Assembly (NCBI GenBank): GCA_016717205.1 | Contig: JADKGC010000002.1 | Coordinates: 1,178,001 to 1,242,000, forward strand | Reading direction: 5' to 3' | Origin: Candidatus Flexifilum breve | GTDB taxonomy: Bacteria > Chloroflexota > Anaerolineae > Aggregatilineales > Phototrophicaceae | DNA: 64,000 nucleotides | Shown: positions 26,396 through 36,400 of the stretch, piece after piece | Layout: the number at the start of each line of letters is the position of its first letter | Numbering within the stretch: the first letter of the stretch is position 1 | Position numbers and translations under genes: made by a program | Notes under the pieces: model-generated | Seen by the model: only the letters and a program-made list of their open reading frames with translations | What the model was told of the DNA's origin: nothing | The model's database searches: none

Positions 26396-26840
26396 ATGTC
26401 AGGGGGATGATGGTGATCAAACTATCGTAGCGTTTCAGATCCGCGACGTTATTGGTCAGCAGCACGCCAATGTCGTTGACCAGCATCGTCGCCACAATGT
26501 TAGCATCATGTACCTGTTTGCCGCCTGTTGGGAACTGCTTGAGCAGAGCGATCCATTGTTGGGTCACGGCGGCGGTTTCGTCGGCGATGTGAAAGGTCGC
26601 CGTGAGCGTTCGTAGCTCTTTCTCGACATCGTCAATCGGCATGGGCTGCATATAGCCTTGCGGGCGCGTGAGCTGCATCACATATTCGCGAATCACCTGT
26701 CGACTAATCCACAGCTCAGCGTCAAGCGTTTGCTGCTGCTCCATAAGTTGAACCGCATGAATGTGCAATGGCGCAGCGGTTATCCGATAGCGCAAGAGCA
26801 CATTAGTGTCAACAAAGACTCTAGCGCCCCTCGTCATCAT
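26394..26840 (-). CDS. PIN-domain ribonuclease toxin (VapC-like)
   Basis: 148 residues from the ATG at 26840 (ATGATG; 26837 is equally possible). It starts ARVFVDTNVLLRYR, giving the first catalytic Asp in VDTNVLL. The second acidic position lies in REYVMQLTR and the last in QVHDANIVATMLVNDIGVLL, the usual PIN order D-E-D-N. The reading frame overlaps the end of the upstream antitoxin-like gene by about 20 bases, a classic toxin-antitoxin arrangement. It is expected to cleave RNA. The RNA target is unknown. Confidence 0.85.
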   Translation of the reverse strand: MMTRGARVFVDTNVLLRYRITAAPLHIHAVQLMEQQQTLDAELWISRQVIREYVMQLTRPQGYMQPMPIDDVEKELRTLTATFHIADETAAVTQQWIALLKQFPTGGKQVHDANIVATMLVNDIGVLLTNNVADLKRYDSLITIIPLT

Positions 26841-27165
26841 ACCAATCCTCACGGCGATCAGAGAAGTCTTCAGCGAGTGAGATGTTATCGATCATGCTAA
26901 CGTCCAGCAGCAAATAGCGCTCGGCATTCGTCAAAGCGCGCATTTCGGCTAACTCCCGTAAGTACGCCGCCGCCGTTTGACGTTCTTCAACTGACAGGGC
27001 GCGCTGTGTCTTCAACTGGGCGTAATAGCCGATCAGCGCCTGTTTATCGTCCGCTGTGAGCTCTTCGCCTAAATCACGTTTGAGGAACGCGGTGACAACT
27101 TTGCGTTGTTCGGACGTCAACTGCTGCGCGCGTTCCAGAACCTGATCTACCTCGGTGGTTACCAC
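26821..27165 (-). CDS. Antitoxin-like partner of the PIN protein
   Basis: 114 residues from a GTG at 27165 with GAGGAG eight bases upstream. The protein is helical and internally repetitive: LTSEQRKVV, LTADDKQAL, LSVEERQTA and LTNAERYLL recur about every 20 residues. It then has an acidic, aromatic tail SLAEDFSDRREDWYDDEG, of the kind antitoxins use to wrap the toxin. I see no ribbon-helix-helix, AbrB or Phd DNA-binding motif, so autoregulation is uncertain. Overlap with the PIN gene supports the pairing. Confidence 0.65.
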   Translation of the reverse strand: MVTTEVDQVLERAQQLTSEQRKVVTAFLKRDLGEELTADDKQALIGYYAQLKTQRALSVEERQTAAAYLRELAEMRALTNAERYLLLDVSMIDNISLAEDFSDRREDWYDDEGR

Positions 27166-27195
27166 GTTGCCGACTCCTCATCCTCACTCCCTCTA

Positions 27196-28425
27196 TTATA
27201 CGGGTTGTTTGGCGGGGCGGAATGAGAGCGTCGGGATGCGTGAGAGCATGACGGCGGGCACCATGAGCAGCCACAAAATGAAACCTGCAACGATGAACGG
27301 CAGCGGGTGAGCCGCGCCGAACAACTGCCCGCCGAGCGCCGTCCCGACGATGATGCCGAGACTGGTCGAGGAACCGTAGATGCCGAGCACCGCCCCGCTG
27401 TCGCCTTCCGCCGCGCACGACGTCGCGAGGGCTTGCAGCGAGGGCATCATCAAGCCGGAGGAGAGCGCGATCATCGTCAGCGCCATCGAGCCGACCAGCA
27501 GCGGCGACCCCAGCAGCACGATCAGGAACATGCCCAAGCCGCGGAAGAACGCGCCGACGATTACCAACCGCTGTTCCCCGAAGCGTTCCACAGCAGGACG
27601 CAGGAGCGCCAACTGTGTGATGAACTGTCCGAAGCCGATCCCCATCAGCATCAAGCCGACGCCGAGACTGACCGTCTGCTCAGACGCGCCTTTGAACAAT
27701 TCGGCCTGGCTGAACAGCGCAATCGATGATTGGAGTAAGGCGATGCTCAACTGCGCGCCGAAGCCGATGAGCAGAATCCAGCGCAGCGGCACATTGGCCC
27801 ACGCGTCGCGCAGGTTGAACGGGCGGCGACCCGCGCGGTCGGCGGTGATGCGGGCGCGGCGTTCGGGCGTGAGCGATTCGTCCAGCACAACCCACGTGAG
27901 GATCGTCGTGAACAGCGAAATCGCCGCGCCGACGAAGAAAGTCGCGTGATCGCTGAAGAAAGCCGAGACCAACCCGCCGAGCGCCGGGCCGAGAATGTAG
28001 CCGAGGCCAAACGCCGCGAAGATCACGCCGAGGCCGCGCGTGCGTTCCTCACGCGTGGTGATGTCGGTGACGTACGCCTGCGCGACGATCACGTTGCCGC
28101 CCGTCACGCCGTCAAGGATACGCGCCGCAAACAGCATGGGAATGCTGGTCGCTGCGCCGAGCATCACGAAGCTGAGGAACGTCCCAAACTGGCTGATGAC
28201 CAGCACCGGCAGACGACCATAGCGGTCCGACAGCCGACCGATGAACGGCGCGGCGAGGAACTGGGCGATGAAATACGAGGCCAGCATCAAGGAGATGGCT
28301 TCGGGGGAGGCGGTGAAGTGCCGCTGAGCGTAGAGCGGCAGCGAGGGCAAGACGATCGTCCCCCCCAGAAAATTGGCGAACACGATCGCAAACAGCGTCC
28401 AGAGACGCTTATCCCATTTGAACAT
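27196..28425 (-). CDS. MFS multidrug/tetracycline-type transporter (DHA1)
   Basis: 409 residues from the ATG at 28425; a GTG at 28434 is an alternative start. Motif A is FIGRLSDRYGRLPVLVISQF (~58-77). Antiporter motif C is present as LGYILGPALGG (~148-158). Twelve hydrophobic segments are evident. DHA1 exporters of this kind pump drugs or metabolites out by proton antiport. It is on the same strand as, but ~30 bases beyond, the toxin-antitoxin pair. Substrate unknown. Confidence 0.85.
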   Translation of the reverse strand: MFKWDKRLWTLFAIVFANFLGGTIVLPSLPLYAQRHFTASPEAISLMLASYFIAQFLAAPFIGRLSDRYGRLPVLVISQFGTFLSFVMLGAATSIPMLFAARILDGVTGGNVIVAQAYVTDITTREERTRGLGVIFAAFGLGYILGPALGGLVSAFFSDHATFFVGAAISLFTTILTWVVLDESLTPERRARITADRAGRRPFNLRDAWANVPLRWILLIGFGAQLSIALLQSSIALFSQAELFKGASEQTVSLGVGLMLMGIGFGQFITQLALLRPAVERFGEQRLVIVGAFFRGLGMFLIVLLGSPLLVGSMALTMIALSSGLMMPSLQALATSCAAEGDSGAVLGIYGSSTSLGIIVGTALGGQLFGAAHPLPFIVAGFILWLLMVPAVMLSRIPTLSFRPAKQPV

Positions 28426-28656
28426 GCGAAACACCGGGGTTGATTAGTTGAACAACATTCTCATTAATGATAGTCTGGCTGGCCTACACAGGGGTAGTGC
28501 TTGGACTGCATTGGTCATAGAACCCCTCAAGCATGAAGGTTTTCCGAAGAATAGATGTGTAAGGCAAATGTTTTTGGACTTGCAGGCAAACCGGGCTTAA
28601 CCTAGACTCATCAGGCTTTCATTCAGGGTGCAGTCACGAGCACAGGAACGATATTT

Positions 28657-29412
28657 ATGCCGAAAGTCATGGTGGTCATCCCCACCTACAACGAAAAAGA
28701 GAATATCACCGCCATCACTGAGGCGCTGATGCACCTCCCCGCGTACCTCAACGTGTTAATCGTCGACGACAATTCGCCGGACGGCACGGGGCAAATCGCG
28801 GATCAGCTTGCCGAGCAGTATCGTGGGCGGGTGAATGTGCTGCATCGCTACGAAAAAGGCGGCCTCGGCCCGGCGTATATCGCCGGTTTCAAACAAGCGC
28901 TCCAGCTCGGCGCAGACTACATCATCCAGATGGACGCCGATTTCTCGCATCAGCCCAAGTACATCGCGCAACTGATCGCCAAGCTGGAAAGCGGCTACGA
29001 CTTTGTGATCGCGTCGCGCTTCGCCCCCGGCGGCGGCGTCGACGAAAACTGGAGCTTCTACCGCAAGCTATTGAGCTGGTTCGCCAACCGCGTGTATACG
29101 CGCCTGCTGCTCAATATTCCGGTCTACGATGCGACGGCGGGCTACCGCATCTGGCAGCGCGCCACGCTGATCGGGCTGGATCTGGAACGGGTGCGCTCCA
29201 ACGGCTATGTGTTTCAGGTCGAAATGGCCTATGTCGCCTGCCGTTTGGGCTTCAAAGTCGCCGAAATCCCGATCTACTTCCCGGATCGCCAGCACGGAGA
29301 GTCCAAAATGGATATCCGCATTCAGCTCGAAGCGGCACTGCGTGTGTGGCAGGTGATGATGCGCCATCGCGCGCTCAAGCCCGCTGATCGGCGGACACAG
29401 GTCTATTCCTAA
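28657..29412 (+). CDS. Polyprenol-phosphate mannose synthase (DPM1-like GT2)
   Basis: 251 residues, with AGGAA eight bases upstream. The GT2 nucleotide-sugar site is VVIPTYNEKENI (6-17), VLIVDDNSPDGTGQIAD (32-48) and the metal-binding IQMDADFSHQP (~89-99). IASRFAPGGGVDENWSFYRK and YDATAGYRIWQR follow, which mark the dolichol-phosphate-mannose synthase branch. It lacks C-terminal membrane helices, so it is the single-domain form. It makes lipid-linked mannose for extracytoplasmic glycosylation, a good partner for polytopic glycosyltransferases such as the one suspected at 61191. Confidence 0.88.
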   Translation: MPKVMVVIPTYNEKENITAITEALMHLPAYLNVLIVDDNSPDGTGQIADQLAEQYRGRVNVLHRYEKGGLGPAYIAGFKQALQLGADYIIQMDADFSHQPKYIAQLIAKLESGYDFVIASRFAPGGGVDENWSFYRKLLSWFANRVYTRLLLNIPVYDATAGYRIWQRATLIGLDLERVRSNGYVFQVEMAYVACRLGFKVAEIPIYFPDRQHGESKMDIRIQLEAALRVWQVMMRHRALKPADRRTQVYS

Positions 29413-29482
29413 AGCTCGACAACCCGAGTTGGGGCGGAACAGTGATGGGAATAGCACTCCACGCCGCCCATAGAGAGCCAGC

Positions 29483-30124
29483 ATGCAGTCCCGGTTTGAA
29501 CAGTCACGCATTAACCAGCTCACCAGCGCCTACGCCCCGAACGATCCGCCGCGCCAGCGGTTGGACTTTGGCGATCTGCTCTCGCTCATCTGGCGATTAG
29601 ATCGCTGCGCCGGGCAGGGTGGACGCGAACGCTACTATCGCCAAGCCGTGCGCGCCACACTGAGCGGCTTAGGGCTGCTGACGCATCCGTTCGGCAAACT
29701 GGTCGAAGGTGCAAAACCGGGCGAAATCTACCAGCAGATACCTAATCTGCCCTATCGCACGGGCGGGCGCCTGGTAGACGCGCAAGATCAGCGCGCGGCG
29801 ATTGGTCAGTTGATGACACTGCGCGAGGACACGCTGCGGATCGGTGCATATCAGGAGAGCTGGTTAGGCGGGTTTCCCGGCAGCGGCATCGTCGACGATG
29901 AGCTGCGCGAGCGCGTCTTCGCCGTGCTGATCAGCGCGCTGCCCGGACAGTTCAGCAACTTTGGGCGGCTGCTGCTCGTGCTCGATATCGTGCTGGCGAA
30001 CCTCGTCGTCGGCCTCGACAACATGCCCGAAGTCGACCTCAAAACGCTGGTCAGCGATCACGGCTACCCCGACCCTGCCGACGCGCGCGTGCACCGGGAA
30101 TACGCCACCACCAGCGAGAAATAA
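29483..30124 (+). CDS. Protein of unknown function
   Basis: 213 residues, mostly helical with one hydrophobic stretch (NFGRLLLVLDIVLANLVVGL, ~157-176) that may be buried or membrane-bound. Recognisable local features are RLDFGDLLSLIWRLDRCAG and GSGIVDDELRERVFAVLISA. No signal peptide, no catalytic motif and no family I know. It follows the mannose synthase by 70 bases on the same strand, so cotranscription is possible. Confidence 0.55.
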   Translation: MQSRFEQSRINQLTSAYAPNDPPRQRLDFGDLLSLIWRLDRCAGQGGRERYYRQAVRATLSGLGLLTHPFGKLVEGAKPGEIYQQIPNLPYRTGGRLVDAQDQRAAIGQLMTLREDTLRIGAYQESWLGGFPGSGIVDDELRERVFAVLISALPGQFSNFGRLLLVLDIVLANLVVGLDNMPEVDLKTLVSDHGYPDPADARVHREYATTSEK

Positions 30125-30148
30125 AAACAGGACGGGTGCACCGTCCTG
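30123..30148 (-). terminator. Rho-independent terminator for the BON-domain gene
   Basis: On the minus strand, CAGGACGG / CCGTCCTG (8 bp, complement of 30128-30135 and 30141-30148) is followed by a TTTTTAT run. On the plus strand there is no T-run, so it serves the leftward gene. Confidence 0.7.
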
Positions 30149-30189
30149 CTGCCTCCAGCTCATTTGCGACCGCGATGGTTCCTAAAACG

Positions 30190-30603
30190 CTAAAATTTGG
30201 TGACGACTTTTTCGACGCCGGGAATGGACGTCAACTGCGCGAACAGGTCTTCGGTCATATCGGGCGGCAGAGTCCCGGTGAGAATCACGCTGCCGTAGCG
30301 CACATTGACCTGCACGCCCGTCGGCGTCACCTTGCCGATTTCACGGCGCAGCGCGTCTTCATCGTACAGCGCCGTCCCATTCACGGTTTTGACGCCCGCC
30401 AGCTTCGGAATGGCGTCGAGCAGATAGCGCCGGCTCGGCTGTGACTTGACATGCCCCGCCACGGTCACGACGCCGTCGGTGACGAGCACGTGAATCTGGT
30501 GCTGATCGGCGGCCAGCGGCGGATAATGCTGGATGAGGTTATACACATCTTGGCGAATGTCGATATCGGGACGAGGGGTGGAAACTACTTGCGGTTCAGA
30601 CAT
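30190..30603 (-). CDS. Tandem BON-domain protein
   Basis: 137 residues from the ATG at 30603. Two BON domains are visible: HQIHVLVTDGVVTVAGHVKS to VKTVNGTALY, then VQVNVRYGSVILTGTLPPD to IPGVEKVVTKF. Both carry the VxVxVxxGxVxLxG strand pattern. BON domains bind membranes or act in envelope stress and osmotic proteins; there is no signal peptide here, so the product is probably cytoplasmic. The upstream extension to 30759 is not supported. It has its own terminator. Confidence 0.8.
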   Translation of the reverse strand: MSEPQVVSTPRPDIDIRQDVYNLIQHYPPLAADQHQIHVLVTDGVVTVAGHVKSQPSRRYLLDAIPKLAGVKTVNGTALYDEDALRREIGKVTPTGVQVNVRYGSVILTGTLPPDMTEDLFAQLTSIPGVEKVVTKF

Positions 30604-30994
30604 CGCGGTTTGATCCTTCCATTGCAGGGCATTTAGACGGGTAATTTTGCCCCAACGCCTGCGAAAAACCAAATCCGCGTACGAACACACTCTCGAAAAC
30701 CGCAGAGACCGCGGAGAAGAAAAGGGTGGGGACGCAGCATGAGGGTGTTTAAAAAGCATCCCTTAATGCCTTTCCTTTCGTGACCGGATGCAATGCATTG
30801 CGTCCCTACGAAGATGTATTCGGCTTGGCAGGCGCTGTTGGCTCTCCTCCCTGAATTCGGGGAGGAGCTGGGATGGGGTAAAAAATCTGATTTGCGGACA
30901 AGACTAATGGGGTGTCCCAACTTCCCTTCAAACCAGCACCTTAATGGTCCCCAAGGTTAGACCTGTTCGGTCTGGAACCCCTTGGAGTGGGAAA
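30604..30994. repeat. Gene-free stretch with repeat fragments
   Basis: Contains nonamer-type CGCAGAGACCGCGGAG (30701), GAGGGTGTTTAAAAAGCATC (30743-30762, inverted relative of 18360-18390) and a GGATGCAATGCATTGCGTCC palindrome followed by CTAC (30787-30811). A CTCCCTGAATTCGGGGAGG block follows. No gene recognised. Confidence 0.5.
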
Positions 30995-31216
30995 CTAACA
31001 GGAGTAGGCTTTTCATGCTTCCTATCGTGTACAGGTTTTCTTCGCCGAGAACGTGTAGGGACGAGGCATGCCTCGTCCTGTTTTTTCTCTGGATTGGACA
31101 AAAAGCTTGTGATGCGTGAAAGCAAAAGAGTGCTTTAGCAAGTAAAGTTACAGCCGTGTTGGCGCAGGAGGACGAGGCATGCCTCGTCCCTACAATTAAA
31201 AATCTACCCCTGTTAG
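30995..31216. repeat. MITE-like element, copy C (most complete)
   Basis: 222 bp with 19-bp imperfect outer inverted ends (CTAACAGGAGTAGGCTTTT at 30995 and the complement of CTAACAGGGGTAGATTTTT ending at 31216). Inner palindromes of the GGACGAGGCATGCCTCGTCC type lie at 31055-31079 and 31169-31193. The core GGATTGGACAAAAAGC is shared with copies A and B. The left palindrome is followed by TGTTTTTTC, so it could also terminate transcription. The rest up to 31388 is gene-free. Confidence 0.65.
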
Positions 31217-31397
31217 GGAGTGGGAAAGGGTATGCAATTACCCCAGTCTCGGCCTGCCATGCGCCGGAATGCTCATCAGTGAGAGTTGATTTTGGATGCA
31301 GAAATTACTTTTTGGTAACCAAAAGACAACGAATATGCTTTCAAGGTTGCGATACTATTAAAGGAAACACGATTTTTGTCACTGCGGAATGTTCGTC

Positions 31398-33386
31398 ATG
31401 ATCTCAGAAATCGATCTGCAAATGCTGCGCGACCTGAGTCGCGATGCCGCCGCGTTTGAGCAGCTCCGAGCGCTGGTAGAACGGCTTATGACGGCACCGG
31501 GTACGAGGGCCTCCCAACCCTCCATTCAACAGACCGATGCGGCGTTCCTCGCCGCTCTTGTGCAGTCGTCACAGGACGCCATTTTCACTAAAACTGTAGA
31601 TGGGATCATCACGAGTTGGAATCCAGCCGCGGAGAAGCTGCTCGGGTACAGTGCCGCTGAGATCATGGGGCAATCGATTAAGCAGATCCTGCCTCCGGAC
31701 GAGTATGCCGCCGTCGCCCGCATGGATCAGCGGGTGGCAGCCGGAGAACGTATCGCGAGCTTTGAAACGGTGCGTCGACATAAAGATGGCCATGCCGTCG
31801 ATGTGTCGCTCACCTTTTCGCCGATCCGCGCGGCGGATGGCAAGATTCTCGGCATCTCGGTGATCGCGCACGATATTACGGAAAAGAAGCAGATGCGCGC
31901 CGCACTCGAAGCCAGCGCCCAGCAACTGCACAGCGTTTTCAACACGGTGCAGGATGCGATCTTCTCCGTCGAACTGCCGAGCAGCCGCTTGACGTACATT
32001 AACCCGGCTGGTGAGCGGCTGATGGGGCGGACGTTACAGGAGTTTCAGGCCGATTTCGAACAGCGTCTGGCGCTGGTGCATCCCGACGATCTCGAAAGCG
32101 CGCGCGCCCTGCACACGCGGCTGCTGGCCGAGGGTACCGCCGAATCCGAATATCGGATCCTGCAGTCGAACGGCGCCATTCGGTGGGTCAACTTCCGGGC
32201 GTGGCTGAACCGCGATGCGGACGGTCGCCCGACGCGCTACGATGTCATCGGTCGCGATGTCACCGAAATCCGGGAAGTTCGCGCCGCACTGGAAACGAGC
32301 GAATGGCGACTGCGCAGCCTGTTCGACACCCTTGAGGATGCGATCTTTTCCGTCGAACTGCCGAGTGGGCGCATGACGTACGTCAACCCGGCGGGCGAGC
32401 GGCAAATGGGGCGGACGTTACAGGAGTTTCAGGAGAATTTCGAACTACGGCTGACAATGGCCTATCCTGACGATCTGCCGATTATCCGTGCCGGGCAGGC
32501 GCGCATGCTCTCTGAAGGCACCGTGGAGATGGAATACCGTCTCGTGCGACCGGATGGCACGATCCGCTGGATCAACACGCGCGCCTGGCTCATCCGTGAT
32601 GCCGCACAGCAGCCGATCCGCTATGAAGCGATCAGCCGCGATATCACCACACTGAAGGAGGCGGAAGCCGTGCGCCAACAGATGTTGGATCAGGAAAAGG
32701 AACTGATCAATCTCAAAGCGCGCTTCATCTCGCTCGCATCGCACGAATTTCGCACCCCGTTGGCGGCCATTCTCGCGACCACCGAATCGCTCCTCTTGTA
32801 CCGCCAGCGGATGACGGACGAGAAGATCACCGAACGCCTCGAACGGATTCGCCAGCAGGTCGGCTTTTTGCACGCAATTATGGAAGACGTGCTGCTGCTG
32901 TCGCGCTTTCAGGCCGGCGGCGTGGAGTTTCGCCCGGTCAGTGGCGATCTCGTTGCCCTGTGCCACGAATTGATCGACGAGCTTGAGAGTCAGACCGCGT
33001 ATACGGGGCGCATCCGCTGTGACTGCTCGGTGCAGACCATGAGCACCCAGTTCGACCCGCGGCTGCTGCGGCAGGCGATCAGCAACCTGCTGACCAATGC
33101 GCTCAAATATTCCGCCGCGCCGCAGCCCGTCGAGCTGCGCCTGCGCTACGATGAGGACGCCATTACGCTGGTGGTTGAGGATCAGGGGATCGGCATTCCG
33201 CCCGACGACCTCAAACGCCTGTTTGAGCCGTTCCACCGCGCGGGCAACGTCGGCAGCATCGGCGGCACGGGGCTGGGCATGAGCATCGCCAAGCAGGCGG
33301 TCGAAGCGCACGGCGGCACCATCGCTGTAACGAGCGCGGTTGGCTGTGGGACGACCTTTACAGTGAGTCTTCCCCGCCAGCGCTGA
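31398..33386 (+). CDS. PAS-domain sensor histidine kinase (three PAS)
   Basis: 662 residues from the ATG at 31398; the in-frame ATG at 31389 is an alternative. PAS1 spans ~45-165 (SQDAIFTKTVDGIITSWNPA). PAS2 and PAS3 (~180-300 and ~305-425) are near-duplicates: both contain DAIFSVELPS then MGRTLQEFQ. HisKA follows with His449 in LASHEFRTPLAAIL, then HATPase with NLLTNALKYS, VEDQGIGIPPDDL and GGTGLGMSIAK. No transmembrane segment, so it is a cytoplasmic sensor. No response regulator adjoins; the next gene is a Ser/Thr kinase-ATPase. Confidence 0.9.
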   Translation: MISEIDLQMLRDLSRDAAAFEQLRALVERLMTAPGTRASQPSIQQTDAAFLAALVQSSQDAIFTKTVDGIITSWNPAAEKLLGYSAAEIMGQSIKQILPPDEYAAVARMDQRVAAGERIASFETVRRHKDGHAVDVSLTFSPIRAADGKILGISVIAHDITEKKQMRAALEASAQQLHSVFNTVQDAIFSVELPSSRLTYINPAGERLMGRTLQEFQADFEQRLALVHPDDLESARALHTRLLAEGTAESEYRILQSNGAIRWVNFRAWLNRDADGRPTRYDVIGRDVTEIREVRAALETSEWRLRSLFDTLEDAIFSVELPSGRMTYVNPAGERQMGRTLQEFQENFELRLTMAYPDDLPIIRAGQARMLSEGTVEMEYRLVRPDGTIRWINTRAWLIRDAAQQPIRYEAISRDITTLKEAEAVRQQMLDQEKELINLKARFISLASHEFRTPLAAILATTESLLLYRQRMTDEKITERLERIRQQVGFLHAIMEDVLLLSRFQAGGVEFRPVSGDLVALCHELIDELESQTAYTGRIRCDCSVQTMSTQFDPRLLRQAISNLLTNALKYSAAPQPVELRLRYDEDAITLVVEDQGIGIPPDDLKRLFEPFHRAGNVGSIGGTGLGMSIAKQAVEAHGGTIAVTSAVGCGTTFTVSLPRQR

Positions 33387-33497
33387 TCCTCGCTGTGGGC
33401 TGACGCTAGCGAACTGAGCTGCCCAAAAGGCTCAATGTGTGCGCAGCAAAGACCGCATACAATAGAAGCTAGTCGAAGTCACATCGAAGTGGAACTA

Positions 33498-36400
33498 ATG
33501 GCGGTAAGAGAACGGCCGGAGTCGGTGCTGGATCACCGGTATCGGGTGCTCAATCAGCTCGGTGCGGGGGGCATGGGGACGGTCTACCGTGCCTACGACC
33601 GCATGACCGGGCAGCAGGTGGCGATCAAGCGCGTGAATCTCGGGGCCAATGCCGGCAATGTGACGGTGTGCGTCGCCCTCGCGCGCGAATTCCATTTGCT
33701 GGCCTCGCTGCGGCATCCCAACATCATCCGCGTCTCGGACTACGGCTTCGACGAGCAGGGACAGCCCTACTACGTCATGACGCTGATTGAGGACGCGTGC
33801 ACCGTCTACGAGGCGGGCAAAAGCCGCGACCTGATCGGCAAGGTCTCGCTCATACTCGACATGCTGCAAGCGCTCGTCTACCTGCACCGCCGCAATATTC
33901 TGCACCGCGATCTCAAGCCGGATAACGCGCTCGTCGACGCCGCTGGTCAGCTCCGCTTGGTCGATTTCGGGCTGTCGCAGGAAGGCGCGACCGGCGAAGA
34001 AGTCTCCGGCACGCTGGCCTACATGCCGCCGGAAGCGCTCACCTCCGACCCGGTCTCCCCCGCGTCCGACCTGTACAGCGTCGGCGTGATCGCCTATGAG
34101 TTGCTGACGGGCAAACTGCCCTTTGATGTGCGCCGCGCGACCGCCTTTCTCCGGCAGGTGATCGCCATGCCGCCGGATCTGTCGCCGCTCGTCCAGCACG
34201 GCGCGCTCGCCACGGTGATCGGTCGGATGTTGGCGAAAGACCCGGCGGATCGCTACGGCAGCGCCGCCGAAGCAATGCTGGCCTTGTGCGCCGCCGTCGA
34301 TATCCCGCTGCCGGAAGAGACGCGCGGCATTCGTGAGAGCTTTTTGGGCGCGGCCAAGTTCGTCGGGCGCACCGCCGAACTCGCGACGCTCAACGCCGCG
34401 CTCAATGCCGCGACCGGATCGGCGTGGCTGGTGGGCGGCGAGGCGGGCGTCGGCAAATCCCGCCTGATTGAGGAAGTGCGCATCCAGGCGCTGGTCAAAG
34501 GCCTCACCGTGCTGCGCGGCCAAGCCGTCGAAGGCGGCGGCCTGCCGTGTCAGGTGCTGCGCGACGTGCTGCCGAGTCTCGTGCTCGGCTGTGAAGTGTC
34601 GCCGCTGGAAGCGAGCGTGCTCCTGCCGATTCTGCCCAACATCGGGCGGTTGCTCGACCGTGAGGTGCCGCCCGCGCCGGAACTCGACCCCGTGCTGATG
34701 GAAACGCGCCTCAAGCACACGCTCGTCGATCTTGTGCGGCGGCAGGAGACGCCGCTGCTCATCATCCTCGAAGATTTGCACTGGGCGGATGACACCTACG
34801 ACCTGATCGAACCGCTGATCGGGCTGGAGGCACAATATCCAATCGTGGTGATCGGCACGTATCGCAGCGATGAAGCGCCGCGCCTGCCCGAACGGTTCCC
34901 CGGCATGCAGACGGTGCATCTGGCGCGCCTCGCCGCCGACGAGGTGCAAACGCTCGCCGAATATATGCTGGCAGACACCACCCCGACGCTGATCCAGTTT
35001 TTGCTCAACCAGACAGAAGGCAATGCGTTCTTCATCGTCGATTTGCTGCGCACGCTGGCGGAAGATGCCGGGCGCTTAGACAACATCGGCCAGTTGGAAC
35101 TCTCCGACGAACTGCTTTCGCAGGGCGTGCTGTCGGTCGCGGAACGGCGTTTGGCGCGTGTCCCGGTCGAATATCACCGGGCGCTGCGCTTGGCAGCGGT
35201 CATCGGACGCGAAATCCACCCGGAACTGCTCACCCCGGCGGACTTCCGCTGGATCGATTACGGGCTGGAATCGGCGATCCTCGAAATCGCCGACGGCCGC
35301 TTGCAGTTCGCCCATGACCGCATCCGCGAAGGCATCCTGCATCTGACCGATCCCGACGAGCTGAGTCAGCTCCATGCAGAAGCTGCCCGCGCGTTGGAAC
35401 AGGCCTTCGCGCACGATCAGTTATACGATGCGATCCTCGCGCGGCACTGGGCGGCGGCGCACGACGAAACACAGGAACTGCATTACACGCTGGCGGCGGG
35501 TCAGCAGGCCATCCGCCTGAATCAGTTCACCGCGGCGCGCACCTACTACGAACGGGCGCTGTTTCTGCTGCCCGACGATGATCCGCGCACGGTCGGCGCG
35601 GTCGAGCAGTTGGGCAAGCTCTACCACACCATCGGCCAGTTTGAGGACGTGCTGACGCTGTACACGCATTTGCTCGCGCTCCCGCAAATTCCCGTTGAAC
35701 GGCGGATTGAGGCGATGGTTACGCTGGCAGATGCCATGCGGCGCTGCGGCAACCCGGAAAACGCCGAGGCGCTGCTGGTGCAGGCGCTGGAATTAGCGCA
35801 GGTCAACGACTACCCGACCGGGCAAGCGCGCGCCTTGACCGCCCGCGCCCTGATGAAACTGCAGCAGGAAGCGTTCAGCGAAGCGCTCACGCTGCTGGAG
35901 CAGGCGGTCAAGCTGCAGCAAGGCGGCGACGCCATCAGCGAGTATGAAGCGCTCCGCGCGCAGCTCACCGCGCATTTCGCGCAGGGGAACATCCTGAAAG
36001 TCATCGAACTCTCGGAGATTTGCCTCGCCAAGAGTTTGGCGCTGGGCAGCGCCAACCGGATCGCGCTGGATTACAACAATCTCGGCGTGGTCAACATGCT
36101 GATTCAGAACCTTGAGCAGTCGCGCGCGTACTTCGCGCAGGCCGAGGCGTTGGCGCGCGAGATCGGCAATACGTGGGTGGTGGCGCTGGCGCAGTCCAAC
36201 CGGACGTTCAACTATATTCAGGCGGGCGACCTCGAAAACGCGCTGATCCACTTTGCGCGCACGGTGAAGATCGCGCAGGATTATCACATTCTGCACATTC
36301 AGACCGGGGCGATTTTCCTCGCGGCGATGCTCAAGCGCCTGCTTGACGAGCGCGTGACCGCCGTCGCGTGGATGGCCGTCGCGCTGACACAGCCCGCGCT

